Assembly: GCF_900156735.1 (NCBI RefSeq)
Contig: NZ_FTOL01000008.1
Location: forward strand, 124,001-188,000
Length of the DNA: 64,000 nucleotides
Source: Chryseobacterium ureilyticum
GTDB lineage: Bacteria; Bacteroidota; Bacteroidia; Flavobacteriales; Weeksellaceae
Direction of reading: 5' to 3'
Of the stretch, positions 1 through 8,809 are shown in pieces. Position 1 is the stretch's first letter, and each line of letters starts with the position of its first letter. Below the pieces are notes generated by a model that saw nothing but the letters and a program-made list of their open reading frames with translations, did not search any database and was not told where the DNA came from. A program made the position numbers and the translations under genes.

Positions 1-684
1 CAGGTAGGGGCTTCCGGAATGTGGTCCACACCAACTGATTTGGCTAAACTTTCTATCGAGATCCAAAATGCCTTGCGAAATAAAAACAACAAAGTGATTT
101 CTCATAATGTAGCTAAAAAAATAACTGAAGTAACTACTTTGAAAAATGCTGTGGGCGGATGGAGCTATGGATGGCAAAAGTCTTTTGGGTATAACAATTA
201 TGATTGGTTCTCATGTAACGGGTCTAATACTGGAGTTGGAGGGAATGTTTTAGCTTCTATGACAGATGGTAATGGGATGGTATATCTTGCCAATGGTGAA
301 AAACCAAATCGTTTTCCTGTGATGAATAATACAAGAGTAAAGGTTCTTACATTGATGAATTGGGATAAGGCAACTCAAGAAGACATTCAGCCAATACCAG
401 CAGATTTAAAAGAAAAGCTAGTAGGGACTTATAACGACTTCTTATATGGACAAGGTATGGAAACCAAAATAGTAGAAAAGAACAATCGTCTTTATGTAGA
501 ATCTATGCTTTTGGATTTCCTTAAAGGAAAAAATGAGAATGAATTACTGTATCTGAAAAACGGAACCTTCAAAATCGTAGATTATCCAAATGTACTAAAA
601 TTTGATTTTAGCAATGGGAAGGTAAACGCTGTTGCTTTAACAAGAGGTTCTATGAAAACAGAAGTTCAAATTACAAAAAAATAA
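1..684 (+). CDS. Serine hydrolase (beta-lactamase/PBP4* family), 5' end outside window
   Basis: The reading frame is open from base 1, so the true start lies upstream of the window. The visible part begins with GASGMWSTPTDLAK, the conserved helix of class C-type beta-lactamase/penicillin-binding serine hydrolases, and GWSYGWQ follows about 45 residues later. The catalytic SxxK and YxN motifs would be upstream. The last ~90 residues look like the beta-rich C-terminal domain common in Bacteroidota members (EKLVGTYNDF, then alternating strands). It probably acts on peptides or cell-wall substrates in the periplasm. The next gene follows after 13 bases, so the two were probably co-transcribed. 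This is host chromosome, outside the ICE. Confidence 0.75.
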   Translation, partial: QVGASGMWSTPTDLAKLSIEIQNALRNKNNKVISHNVAKKITEVTTLKNAVGGWSYGWQKSFGYNNYDWFSCNGSNTGVGGNVLASMTDGNGMVYLANGEKPNRFPVMNNTRVKVLTLMNWDKATQEDIQPIPADLKEKLVGTYNDFLYGQGMETKIVEKNNRLYVESMLLDFLKGKNENELLYLKNGTFKIVDYPNVLKFDFSNGKVNAVALTRGSMKTEVQITKK

Positions 685-697
685 ATACAGATTTCTC

Positions 698-1249
698 ATG
701 AAAAAATTACTGACCGGAATTGCACTATTCCATGCTCTCTTTGCATATTCGCAACAAGATGACAAAACAACAGCACTTTCTGATATTACAGAAAAAGTAA
801 AGAAATACTATGTTGATAAAGATACTTATAAAAAAGTAGAATCGTTATTTCAGACTGAACTTAAAAAAGGGACATTCAATAATCTGAATAAAAAAGATTT
901 TGCAGCACTTGTCACACAGAAGTTAAGAACAGAGATTAAAGATGAACATTTTTTCTTTAAATATCTTGACAACTATAACCCTGAAAAACTAGAGGATGAA
1001 AAAGAAAAAGAGAAATTAATAGATCTTCATAATAGTTTTGAAAATTTCGGTTTTGAAACAGTGCGTAGATTGGAAGGGAATATTGGGTATATTAATTATA
1101 AAGGCTTTGCTTCCCTTAAATCGAGTGCTAATACATTGGCAGCGGCTATGAACTTTGTTGCCAATACCAACTCCCTGATTATTGATCTTAGAGAAAATGG
1201 AGGCGGAGATAACGATACACTTATGTTATTCTGTAGTTATTTTTTTTAA
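698..1249 (+). pseudogene. S41-family peptidase, truncated by ICE insertion
   Basis: It begins with a signal peptide (MKKLLTGIALFHALFAYSQ) and a tail-specific protease N-terminal helical region. It reaches the start of the peptidase core at IIDLRENGGGDNDTLMLF, the conserved strand of S41 proteases just before the region holding the catalytic serine. The frame stops six codons later (SYFF-stop) and the rest of the ~450-residue protein is missing. The integrase gene begins 260 bases on. I read this as a chromosomal gene cut by integration of the ICE. The 3' half should lie beyond the right end of the element, outside this window. The product, if made, would lack the catalytic serine and lysine. 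Confidence 0.75.
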
Positions 1250-1510
1250 TAAAAAAGATTAGTAAAAAGCAAAAATAAGCAAAACGGTTAAAACCGTTTA
1301 TATACAATGCTTTATAAAACAGTAGTCTTAGTTTGGAACTCGGTGTCTGATAGGTTTTGGTCTTAAAAATACAAAGATAGGTTACTAATTCATTACCGAT
1401 TTATAAAGTAACCTTTCAGCATAACTGATTATATTTCAGTGTTTTGCGCTATTTTTCATATTCCCTTGTAAATCAATGTAATTTAATTTTAAACATTAAA
1501 CATTTGAGTT
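1250..1510. other. ICE left-end non-coding region with inverted repeats
   Basis: No gene is visible. Two perfect inverted repeats stand out. AAACGGTT at 1282-1289 pairs with 1292-1299 (2-base spacer). AGGTTACT at 1379-1386 pairs with AGTAACCT at 1407-1414 (20-base spacer). In IntDOT-type elements this interval holds the arm-type integrase sites and accessory-factor sites, so these repeats are candidates for such sites or for the int operator. The int start codon follows an AT-rich leader. Confidence 0.5.
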
Positions 1511-2755
1511 ATGGAACAGACAAAAAAATCCACGTTCAAGCTACTTTTCTACTTAAAAAAGAACGAGCCGAAAAAGAATGGTAATGCTCCTATTATGGCA
1601 CGCATTACCATTGATGGGACACCTAAGACTTTGGGAACTAAGTTAGAAATCAACCTCAATAATTGGGATTTAAAGTACGGAAGAGTTGAAGGCAAGAGTG
1701 CAAAAGCACTAGGTATTAATCAAAAATTGGATAATATACGGGCACGTATCGATACCCTTTATGAAGATATGATGAAACACGAGGGTTTTGTAACGGCACA
1801 AAAGCTGAAACTTGCATTTCTAGGTGTTGGTGTAATGGAAGATTCCTTGCTGAAAGTATTTAAAAAGAATAATGATGATTTTGGAAAAATGGTAGTACAA
1901 GGAGAACGCTCCGAAAGTACCTACTATAAGTACAAAATTGTCTATAACCATGTTGCTGAATTTATTAAAAGCAGGTATCATCGTGATGACATGGCGTTCA
2001 GGGAATTGACGTGTGATTTTATCAGAGAGTTTGATTTCTTCCTTAGAATAGACAAAAAGTGCACACACAATACTGTTTGGGTATATACGATGCCACTCTA
2101 TCGTGTTGCGGAAATAGCTGTCAAAAACGGTCTTATCAGGAAAAATCCTTTTGAAGATTATGAAATATCGATGAAGGAAAATGACCGTAGCTATTTACTT
2201 AAGGAAAACGTTGAATCCCTGTTATTACACAATCCTTCAAAACAAAATTATGAAATTGTAAAGGATCTTTTTGTATTCAGCTGTTTTACAGGACTATCTT
2301 ATATAGATATTAAACAACTTAAAAGTACTAACATACAATCCTTTTTTGATGGTCACGATTGGATTATAAGCCGAAGACAAAAATCTGATGTTGCCTCTAA
2401 TGTTAGGCTTATGGAAATACCCAAACGTATTATTGAAAAATATAAAGGTACTACCCGAAATGATTTTATTTTTCCTGTTCCAACTAATAAAATTTGTAAT
2501 AGCTATATAGACAAACTTGTTCAGGAATTAGAGATTGTTACTGAACAAAAAGTTACTTTCCATACAGCAAGGCACACATTTGGAACAATGTTTTTAACAG
2601 AGGGCGTGCCTCTAGAAAGTCTTAGCAAAATGATGGGACATAAAAACATTTCAACTACACAGATTTACGCTAAAATCACAAGTCAGAAAATTAGTCAAGA
2701 TATGGATTCGGTCTCACATAGGTTCAAAGCGATGGAAGATGCGTTTATACCATGA
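1511..2755 (+). CDS. int: Tyrosine recombinase/integrase, IntDOT type
   Basis: This 414-residue protein has an arm-binding N-terminus, a SAM-like core-binding domain (about 115-220) and a catalytic domain (about 230-395). Visible catalytic residues are Lys291 in the beta-hairpin, His351-x-x-Arg354 in HTARH, His377 in MGHKN and the nucleophile Tyr386 in STTQIYAKI. The first conserved arginine is replaced by Ser263 (FTGLSYIDI), the substitution known from IntDOT of CTnDOT. The enzyme integrates and excises the element through its attachment sites. It is the first gene inside the left end, the usual position, and is followed by one small gene. Confidence 0.95.
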   Translation: MEQTKKSTFKLLFYLKKNEPKKNGNAPIMARITIDGTPKTLGTKLEINLNNWDLKYGRVEGKSAKALGINQKLDNIRARIDTLYEDMMKHEGFVTAQKLKLAFLGVGVMEDSLLKVFKKNNDDFGKMVVQGERSESTYYKYKIVYNHVAEFIKSRYHRDDMAFRELTCDFIREFDFFLRIDKKCTHNTVWVYTMPLYRVAEIAVKNGLIRKNPFEDYEISMKENDRSYLLKENVESLLLHNPSKQNYEIVKDLFVFSCFTGLSYIDIKQLKSTNIQSFFDGHDWIISRRQKSDVASNVRLMEIPKRIIEKYKGTTRNDFIFPVPTNKICNSYIDKLVQELEIVTEQKVTFHTARHTFGTMFLTEGVPLESLSKMMGHKNISTTQIYAKITSQKISQDMDSVSHRFKAMEDAFIP

Positions 2756-2855
2756 CAGGTTGTCGTTATATTCTAAAAAAGCAAGACTTTTTGTTGTTTT
2801 TTAAATGGTGGTATTCTATTTGTCAGGTAATTAACTACTTAAATCAATTTATAGT

Positions 2856-3176
2856 ATGCAAATAATTATACACACAAAAGATAATGATGCTTTATTCAAA
2901 GCTATCAATGCAAAAATTAGAAAAGGTGAGTTAAAAACCTGGGAGATTAAATTAAATAAGGATAAAGAGGTTCTTTATAATCACACTCCAGACCAATGGT
3001 CTGAGAAAGTTTTGCTACAACCTAAAGATCATACTAACGGACTTAAGATAGTTACCACCTATTGGTCTAAAAATCCAGCACCTGATGAAGCAACTAAAGG
3101 CTATATTATCGGAAGGTTTGTAGAAATCTTAATGGTTCATTTTAGAGAACATTTTTCAAAATTAGAAGTAATTTAG
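2856..3176 (+). CDS. Small hypothetical protein next to integrase
   Basis: A 106-residue soluble protein with no recognised family. Alternating charged and hydrophobic segments suggest a compact alpha/beta fold (MQIIIHTKDNDALFKAI..., then a C-terminal helix with FVEILMVHFREHF). It is preceded by a 100-base gap after int and followed at once by a strong terminator, so it may end the int transcript or have its own promoter. No function can be assigned. A role as small excision or integration accessory is possible from position only. Confidence 0.65.
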   Translation: MQIIIHTKDNDALFKAINAKIRKGELKTWEIKLNKDKEVLYNHTPDQWSEKVLLQPKDHTNGLKIVTTYWSKNPAPDEATKGYIIGRFVEILMVHFREHFSKLEVI

Positions 3177-3192
3177 AAATTAACACATTTTC

Positions 3193-3223
3193 AAAAGCAG
3201 GATTTAAAAATCCTGCTTTTTTT
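3193..3223 (+). terminator. Rho-independent terminator after int region
   Basis: The stem AAAAGCAGGA (3193-3202) pairs perfectly with TCCTGCTTTT (3211-3220) around an 8-base loop, followed by further T residues. It ends the int-side transcript. Confidence 0.9.
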
Positions 3224-3839
3224 ATGCCCATACTTAATCCTCAAAAGCACATTTATTCCTCCAGCATCCATCCCATGCAATAAAAGAGCTTTGGTAGGAT
3301 GACTTAATAAACCATACTGAAAACTATCCAATCTTATCCCTCAACAAGTATTTTCAGTACCGTTTACGTGGCTTCCAAAGCCACAATACTTTGAGATACT
3401 AAAATAAATTCTGCTAAATGTAATTGCAGGTTTTGTAATCATAAGGCCATTTCCTCAATGCCTTTTTCAAGTGCTTCCACATGATTTTTTATTCAAGAAC
3501 CGATATGCTTTTTTGTTCCATTTCAAGAGCAAAGGTATTTCCGTGTTCTTAACGCAGGAACAAGGTCGTGCCTTCCTGGTTTGCAAAAAAATCTCCACCC
3601 ATTCGGGTCGTATTTTCTTGACAAAACCTTGTTCCTGCTAAACACTAACCTTTTTATGCTCGTGAAACGAAACAAAGCATACTCCGGCTCTTTAGACGAA
3701 TAAAAAAAATGTCATAAATGAAAAAATACAGCATTGGAAATGGCAAAAGAGTGAAACGAAACTTCAGCACCTCCTCTCATTGCCGAATAAATCAAGGGAA
3801 AAATCAGAACAAAATTAATAACGCAAAAAAGTAGAAATC
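3224..3839. other. Non-coding region between int and ssb, with a 13-bp inverted repeat
   Basis: No convincing gene in either strand. GCAGGAACAAGGT at 3554-3566 is exactly repeated inverted at 3626-3638 (59-base spacer). A small hairpin GTGGCT/AGCCAC lies at 3368-3384. On the minus strand TACCTTTG (3528-3535 read in reverse) fits a Bacteroidota -7 box, so an outward or antisense transcript is possible. The region probably also holds the ssb/PRTRC promoter; I could not pick one with confidence. Confidence 0.4.
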
Positions 3840-4217
3840 ATGACCATTACAGGAAGACTGACAAGAGATGCGGAAGTACGCACAACGTCACAGGACAAAC
3901 AAGTAGTAAATTTTTCAGTAGCGACCAACGACAGCTACCGTAACAAACAGGGCGAACGCATAGAGCAAACAACCTATTTCGACTGCTCCTATTGGATAAC
4001 CCCGAATGTAGCCAAGCTACTCACAAAAGGCACTTTGGTAGAACTATCAGGACGAGTAAGCACAAGAGCGTGGACAGGTAATGATGGAGAACCAAGAGCA
4101 GGACTGAATTTCCATACCTCACAAATCAAATTGCACGGCGGTGGCAAAAAATCGGAAACGGCACAAGCTACCACAAACACAAACAACAATAAAGCAGAGG
4201 ACGACCTCCCATTTTAA
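3840..4217 (+). CDS. ssb: Single-stranded DNA-binding protein
   Basis: A 125-residue OB-fold protein with the SSB pattern MTITGRLTRDAEVR, NFSVATNDSYR, TTYFDCSYW and LVELSGRVSTRAW. It ends in the acidic DDLPF tail that recruits partner proteins. ICE-borne SSB protects single-stranded DNA during transfer and the plasmid-like replicative phase. It is the first gene of a run of same-strand, closely spaced genes leading into the PRTRC cluster. Confidence 0.95.
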   Translation: MTITGRLTRDAEVRTTSQDKQVVNFSVATNDSYRNKQGERIEQTTYFDCSYWITPNVAKLLTKGTLVELSGRVSTRAWTGNDGEPRAGLNFHTSQIKLHGGGKKSETAQATTNTNNNKAEDDLPF

Positions 4218-4260
4218 CAACAAGTATTCAATCATTTTTTAACATCAAATTTTTAACATT

Positions 4261-5334
4261 ATGGCACATAATATCAATTTCAACGAGAGAACAGGACGTT
4301 ATTCATTTTTCAGCGTTCAGCAAAAAGCGTGGCACAACTTGGGGCAAATCGTAGAACAGTACCCGACAAGCGAGGAAGCTATCAAACACGCAGGATTAGA
4401 TTACGAAGTCGTAAAATCCCCACTATTTACCAAAGGTTCGGGCATTATCGAAACAGCTAACGGCATAGAGATAGGCAGTAGTGAATTAGAAGTTCCTAAC
4501 TATTTTGCCAACATACGCACCGATAACAATGCAGTGTTGGGAGTAGTCGGTAAGGATTACCACATTGTACAAAACCGTGAAGCCTTTAATTTCTTTGATG
4601 CTATTGTAGGTGGTGGCGATGGTATTCTGTACGAAACCGCAGGAGCATTAGGCAACGGAGAACGCATATTTATCACAGCCAAATTGCCCGATTATATCCG
4701 TGTAGGCAATGGCGACGATGTAACGGAAAAGTACATTTTCCTAACCACTTCGCACGATGGTAGCGGAAGTATCACAGCCGCATTCACGCCTATCAGAATT
4801 GTTTGTCAAAATACCTTAAACGCTTCATTACGCAGTATGACTAATGTTGTCCGCATCAAACACACTTCGGGAGCAAAACAACGTGTTGAGAATGCCCATA
4901 AGATTATGGGACTTGCCAATACATTTAGCAACCAATTAGAGGGCATTTTTAATGAGTGGGCAAAAGTAAAGGTAACAGACCAAGAGGTTAAAAAGCTAAT
5001 CCAATTGGCACTTTGCCCGAATAAGGAAACCTTTGATTTGCTGAAAAAAGGTGCTATGGATGAAATTTCCACCGTATTCAAAAATACCGTTGAGGACGCA
5101 TTTGCATACGCAATGATAAGCGATACACAGCAAATGGACACGACAAAAGGCACTTTGTTCGGAGCATACAACGCTGTTACAGGCTACTATCAGAACGTGA
5201 GAAATTACAAGAATGACGAAGCCAAATTACAAAGCATTGTATTGGGTGGTACTGCCCAACTCAAATCACAGAAAGCATTTGACTTGTGTAACGAATTTGC
5301 TTTAGACGGTGCGGAAATCCTAAATCTTAATTAA
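4261..5334 (+). CDS. DUF932 / phage-plasmid-like protein
   Basis: This 357-residue protein has the hallmark N-terminus of the DUF932 (TIGR03299) family (FNERTGRYSFFSVQQKAWHNLGQ) followed by GVVGKDYHIVQNREAFNFFD and TPIRIVCQNTL. Family members occur on plasmids, phages and ICEs, often beside ssb and PRTRC genes. The molecular role is unknown; a DNA-maintenance role is inferred from neighbours. It lies 43 bases after ssb on the same strand. Confidence 0.85.
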   Translation: MAHNINFNERTGRYSFFSVQQKAWHNLGQIVEQYPTSEEAIKHAGLDYEVVKSPLFTKGSGIIETANGIEIGSSELEVPNYFANIRTDNNAVLGVVGKDYHIVQNREAFNFFDAIVGGGDGILYETAGALGNGERIFITAKLPDYIRVGNGDDVTEKYIFLTTSHDGSGSITAAFTPIRIVCQNTLNASLRSMTNVVRIKHTSGAKQRVENAHKIMGLANTFSNQLEGIFNEWAKVKVTDQEVKKLIQLALCPNKETFDLLKKGAMDEISTVFKNTVEDAFAYAMISDTQQMDTTKGTLFGAYNAVTGYYQNVRNYKNDEAKLQSIVLGGTAQLKSQKAFDLCNEFALDGAEILNLN

Positions 5335-5386
5335 CTAACTACAGGCTACCGCTTTAATCGGTGGTAGCCTACTAAAAACAAAAGTT

Positions 5387-5863
5387 ATGGCAAATTGGTG
5401 CAGTAATACGGTTGTATTCGAGGGGAAACCCGAAGCAATCACAGCAATACAAGAACTTTTCCAATCAATGAAGGAAAAGGAAGAAAAAACCGAAGAAGGG
5501 CAGCTACCCGAATTTATGGAAGATACCAACGGTGGGTATTTCTTCAATATCTATTGGAACGAGGGCGATGAAGGGCAATTTCAATATGAAACAAAATGGT
5601 CGCCCAATATTGAAATTATTCAAAAGATATCAGAATACTACCAAGTGGATTTTGTACAGGACTATGAAGAAATGGGAAACCTTGTTTACGGGAGAGCAAC
5701 TTATCGGGATGGCATACTCAGCGATATATTTTTGGGCGGTGATGATTTTGAAACCTACGAGCAGGACGAAGAAACAGACCTCTATCACTTTGAGGGCGAA
5801 GAATACGAAAGCGATTACGAGATATTGGAAACTCTTTTGGAACGTAAAATTACAACACTATGA
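5387..5863 (+). CDS. YubB/DUF1281-like small acidic protein
   Basis: A 158-residue, strongly acidic protein starting MANWCSNTVVFEG, the typical start of the DUF1281/YubB ferredoxin-like family carried on plasmids and mobile elements. The pattern of a strand, a helix rich in E/K, then NIYWNEGDEGQFQYETKWSPN supports that assignment. The family function is not known. Its stop overlaps the next start by four bases (ATGA), which implies translational coupling. Confidence 0.6.
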   Translation: MANWCSNTVVFEGKPEAITAIQELFQSMKEKEEKTEEGQLPEFMEDTNGGYFFNIYWNEGDEGQFQYETKWSPNIEIIQKISEYYQVDFVQDYEEMGNLVYGRATYRDGILSDIFLGGDDFETYEQDEETDLYHFEGEEYESDYEILETLLERKITTL

Positions 5864-6054
5864 AAATAATTGATTTAAACGGTTTCCAAATCGAAGTAAC
5901 AGACCTTGACGAAGCTATCCGAATAACAGCAGATTACAAAGAATACCACCATGAAGACAAACGTTTTTCGGAGTTCGACAAAAGGCAAAAAGCCTATTGG
6001 AGGGATATGTATGAGAAACTGACAGCAATCAAAGAACAAGTAACAACACTTTAA
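5860..6054 (+). CDS. Small hypothetical protein (64 aa)
   Basis: A short acidic protein (MKIIDLNGFQIEVTDLDEAI...) with a beta-hairpin-like start and a long C-terminal charged helix. It overlaps the preceding gene by four bases and sits 12 bases before the PRTRC E gene, so it is part of that operon. I recall similar small genes at this place in flavobacterial elements, but no function can be assigned. Confidence 0.7.
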   Translation: MKIIDLNGFQIEVTDLDEAIRITADYKEYHHEDKRFSEFDKRQKAYWRDMYEKLTAIKEQVTTL

Positions 6055-6066
6055 AATTTTAGAACG

Positions 6067-6666
6067 ATGAACACAAATTTTTTCAATCAGATACAGCAGT
6101 TAGACTTTACAGGAGTATTGCAACTGAACATTTCAAAAGGAATAGAAAGCAACCTAATTGTAACAGTATTGCTTAACAACGAACAATGCGGAGATAGTGC
6201 CAAAAACGGTATTCCCCCATTGACATTCAACGCCACACCCCAAGAGTTTGACGAGGGATTTTTTGAGCAGATAACAACACCGATACAAAAGGTATCGGGC
6301 TTAATGGTGGATATGGAAAAATTTCAAAAGCAACTTGATGAAGCCAAAGCACAATCGGCAATCGAGAAAGCAAAAACCGAAAAAGAGAAAAAAGAAAAAG
6401 AAGCCAAAGACAAGAAGTTTAAAGATGCAATGGCAAAGGCGGACGAGTTGGAAAAAGAGGGCAAATTCCGTGAAGCGTGGATAAAAGTTCCCGATATAAC
6501 GGAGTTTCCCGAAAAAGCGGACGAGATACGCAAACGCAAAATATCATTGTCCGACAAGTTTGCAACACCGAGCCTTTTCGGAGCAACGGAAGAAGCACCA
6601 CATGAATCGCCAGAGGAAGCAGTTACTGCCGATTATCCTATTGATGAAGCGGACGAAGAAGAATAA
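6067..6666 (+). CDS. PRTRC system protein E
   Basis: This 199-residue protein has the PRTRC_E pattern: an N-terminal strand-rich domain (MNTNFFNQIQQLDFTGVLQLNI), the segment PLTFNATPQEFDEGFFEQI, then a highly charged coiled coil (about 80-135) and an acidic tail. PRTRC clusters are found on plasmids and mobile elements. They combine a ubiquitin-like protein, a ThiF-like enzyme and proteins of unknown role, and are thought to serve maintenance. It precedes PRTRC C by 27 bases. Confidence 0.85.
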   Translation: MNTNFFNQIQQLDFTGVLQLNISKGIESNLIVTVLLNNEQCGDSAKNGIPPLTFNATPQEFDEGFFEQITTPIQKVSGLMVDMEKFQKQLDEAKAQSAIEKAKTEKEKKEKEAKDKKFKDAMAKADELEKEGKFREAWIKVPDITEFPEKADEIRKRKISLSDKFATPSLFGATEEAPHESPEEAVTADYPIDEADEEE

Positions 6667-6693
6667 AAGTGTTAACCCCAGAATCAGAAAGTT

Positions 6694-6912
6694 ATGTTAT
6701 TAGCAACGCAATTAGAGCGAGTTTTCATACTCAAAGATAAAGGACAGGACATCAGACTGACCGACCCCGAACCACGTTGGAGCGTGGAAGCCGTAATGAA
6801 TTTTTACGCCAATATGTACCCGATTTTGACAACCGCAAAAGTATCAGCACCACAAATAAAAGACGATGCAGTCGAGTACAAATTTGAGAGCGTAATGGGT
6901 ACGAAAGGTTAA
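6694..6912 (+). CDS. PRTRC system protein C (ubiquitin-like fold)
   Basis: A 72-residue protein, MLLATQLERVFILKDKGQDIRL then DPEPRWSVEAVMNFYANMYPIL, matches PRTRC_C, a family with a ubiquitin/beta-grasp fold. It ends VMGTKG, with no canonical di-glycine tail. By analogy with other ThiF-linked beta-grasp proteins it may be the partner or substrate of the ThiF-like protein encoded at 8809-9615. That pairing is an inference; no conjugation has been shown for this cluster to my knowledge. Confidence 0.85.
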   Translation: MLLATQLERVFILKDKGQDIRLTDPEPRWSVEAVMNFYANMYPILTTAKVSAPQIKDDAVEYKFESVMGTKG

Positions 6913-6929
6913 ACCAAAATTTTAAAACG

Positions 6930-8093
6930 ATGAATTATGCAGCGCAACATCATATCGGGAGTTATCAGCATACCCGAACAGAAACGACAACAGCAGTTAC
7001 ACCGACAGTTGGGCGAGTTCGCCAATTGGATGCAAAGACCAAAGGACGCCAACAAAGTGCAGAAAGACAAACAGAAATCCGTACCGATAGCAATGTTGCC
7101 AATGCTATTCTAAAATGTACATTTCTGCCTAAACTGAAAACAGCACAATCCGTACAGGCTTGTCAGAAAACGGAGAGGGATTTTTACAAGTCCCTTTCCC
7201 GACTTGCCGAGCATTACAGCATTGAGCCAATGCAAACCCAAGATTTTGAGTTTCCCTACAATATAACATTGTCTATGTGGGATATGGAAACTAAATTGAA
7301 GCGTACCAATATCAATTGGGATGGTTTCAAATTGATACAGAATAGCGGTAAAACCTATTTTGTGAGTGAGGAACGATACAATACAGGTACAACTTTGTAC
7401 TATATTCCCATTAAGCCACTGTTTAAAATGCTCAAAGACCCGAAGCGTAAAAAGACCGCACAACTTTTACTGTCGGTATGCAGTTATCTGTACCACATCG
7501 TCCTAATTCCCTATTACAGGCAGGAAGAAAGTTATTTGTATTGGCTTTACGAAACGATGAATGATTGGGTGGAACAGGACGAGGAAACGGCAGAAACCGA
7601 AACCAACAAACGTGAGTTGAGAAATGCCGAATACATTGGCGATAAAATAGAACAAAAGCTATTCAACCACATCAATCTAAAGGTATTTGAAAAGCGTTTG
7701 AACCGATTTAAAAGTGTTGATACGTTCGATAGCGAATGTTGGAAAATTGCTCGCAATGCGTTTGCCCTTTATACTGAATATCCAAGCGAAAATATTTTCA
7801 GAAACGCAACATTGCCCGAAAAAGACCCTTATGATAATGACGAGAATGAAATAATCGGAATGGAAAAGTACATTTCATTTATTGCAGATATCAAAGGTTG
7901 GTTATACGGAAGCCTTTCCGATACCATCAACAATGAATTTAGCGAGTACGGAGCAATGGAAGAACCAACCATTTCCAAGCGATTTGACGTAAGTGAAATA
8001 CCAACAACAAATCTCGATTTTGAGAACCGCCTGTTTGCCTTATTGGATGACCTCTGCACAATATTAGACGACTATAAAACAACAGAAAAATGA
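6930..8093 (+). CDS. Hypothetical protein within PRTRC cluster
   Basis: A 387-residue protein with no family I recognise; it could be a divergent PRTRC F. The first ~65 residues are low-complexity and rich in T, Q and R. The remainder looks folded, with aromatic-rich segments (DFEFPYNITLSMWDMETK, IPYYRQEESYLYWLYETMNDW) and an acidic C-terminal third. An overlapping frame at 6937-7113 is also open and equally coding-like, so the true N-terminus is uncertain and may lie nearer to 7080. It overlaps the next gene by four bases. Confidence 0.75.
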   Translation: MNYAAQHHIGSYQHTRTETTTAVTPTVGRVRQLDAKTKGRQQSAERQTEIRTDSNVANAILKCTFLPKLKTAQSVQACQKTERDFYKSLSRLAEHYSIEPMQTQDFEFPYNITLSMWDMETKLKRTNINWDGFKLIQNSGKTYFVSEERYNTGTTLYYIPIKPLFKMLKDPKRKKTAQLLLSVCSYLYHIVLIPYYRQEESYLYWLYETMNDWVEQDEETAETETNKRELRNAEYIGDKIEQKLFNHINLKVFEKRLNRFKSVDTFDSECWKIARNAFALYTEYPSENIFRNATLPEKDPYDNDENEIIGMEKYISFIADIKGWLYGSLSDTINNEFSEYGAMEEPTISKRFDVSEIPTTNLDFENRLFALLDDLCTILDDYKTTEK

Positions 8094-8809
8094 ACATCGT
8101 AAACGACATCACCGAAAATTTTGGCACATTGTACCATCCGAAATCTGCTTTGGTTTTTTACGAAACCATAGGCACAAATACCGATGTGTATGTGGAGTAT
8201 TTTGATATGGATAGCAACGGAACGCCTATCAATGCTCACCCATTGACAGTAAAAGAAGCCAATGTATTGGCAAAGGCTCTAAAGACCGATGAAGAAAATA
8301 GCAAAGCCTTTTTAAAGCCAAAGGGAATTTTGCCGACCAACATTCTGCATATTAATCCGAGCGAAAAAGGTACAGTGCTATGGTACACCAAAACACAGCA
8401 AAGGCAGATATATTTTGTGGATAGTTTAGGTATTTCCAACGGCAAGGCACAAGTACCGCCAATGCTATGGTTTGCCAATAAAAGCAGTCTTACGGTATTT
8501 GCTTTAGCAAACGACAGAAGACCCACCGAGAAAACGCCATTGTATTATGCACCTTTCTTCAATATCTACGAAAAGGGCAATGTATGTATGGGTACTGTGA
8601 GTATTGACATTAAAAATTCGGCTTCGGTTGAGGAATTTATACAGGCGTGGGAACATTATTTTTTCAATTCTTATTTCAGTCATTCATTATGCGAAAACTT
8701 AACGAAAAAAAACATTGTAACCCTTTGGAAAGACCTTATCAGCACAGATAAACCCTTTCCGAAAGAAGTATTAAAAAAGAATAACAAAACCCTTAAAAAT
8801 CTATTGTGA
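8090..8809 (+). CDS. PRTRC system protein B
   Basis: A 239-residue protein with the PRTRC_B pattern: YHPKSALVFYE near the start, HPLTVKEANVLAKAL, then VLWYTKTQQRQIYFVD and the end region ALANDRRPTEKTPLYYAPFFNIYEKGNVCMGT. The function of the family is unknown. It is coupled to both neighbours by overlapping start and stop codons (ATGA upstream, TGATG downstream), which indicates co-expression with the ThiF-like protein. Confidence 0.85.
   Translation: MNIVNDITENFGTLYHPKSALVFYETIGTNTDVYVEYFDMDSNGTPINAHPLTVKEANVLAKALKTDEENSKAFLKPKGILPTNILHINPSEKGTVLWYTKTQQRQIYFVDSLGISNGKAQVPPMLWFANKSSLTVFALANDRRPTEKTPLYYAPFFNIYEKGNVCMGTVSIDIKNSASVEEFIQAWEHYFFNSYFSHSLCENLTKKNIVTLWKDLISTDKPFPKEVLKKNNKTLKNLL

Noticed and set aside
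5532..5873. 113-codon frame overlapping the DUF1281-like gene
   Set aside because: It lies inside a well-supported gene in another frame and its composition (K/R/T-rich, many rare patterns) is that of a shadow frame.
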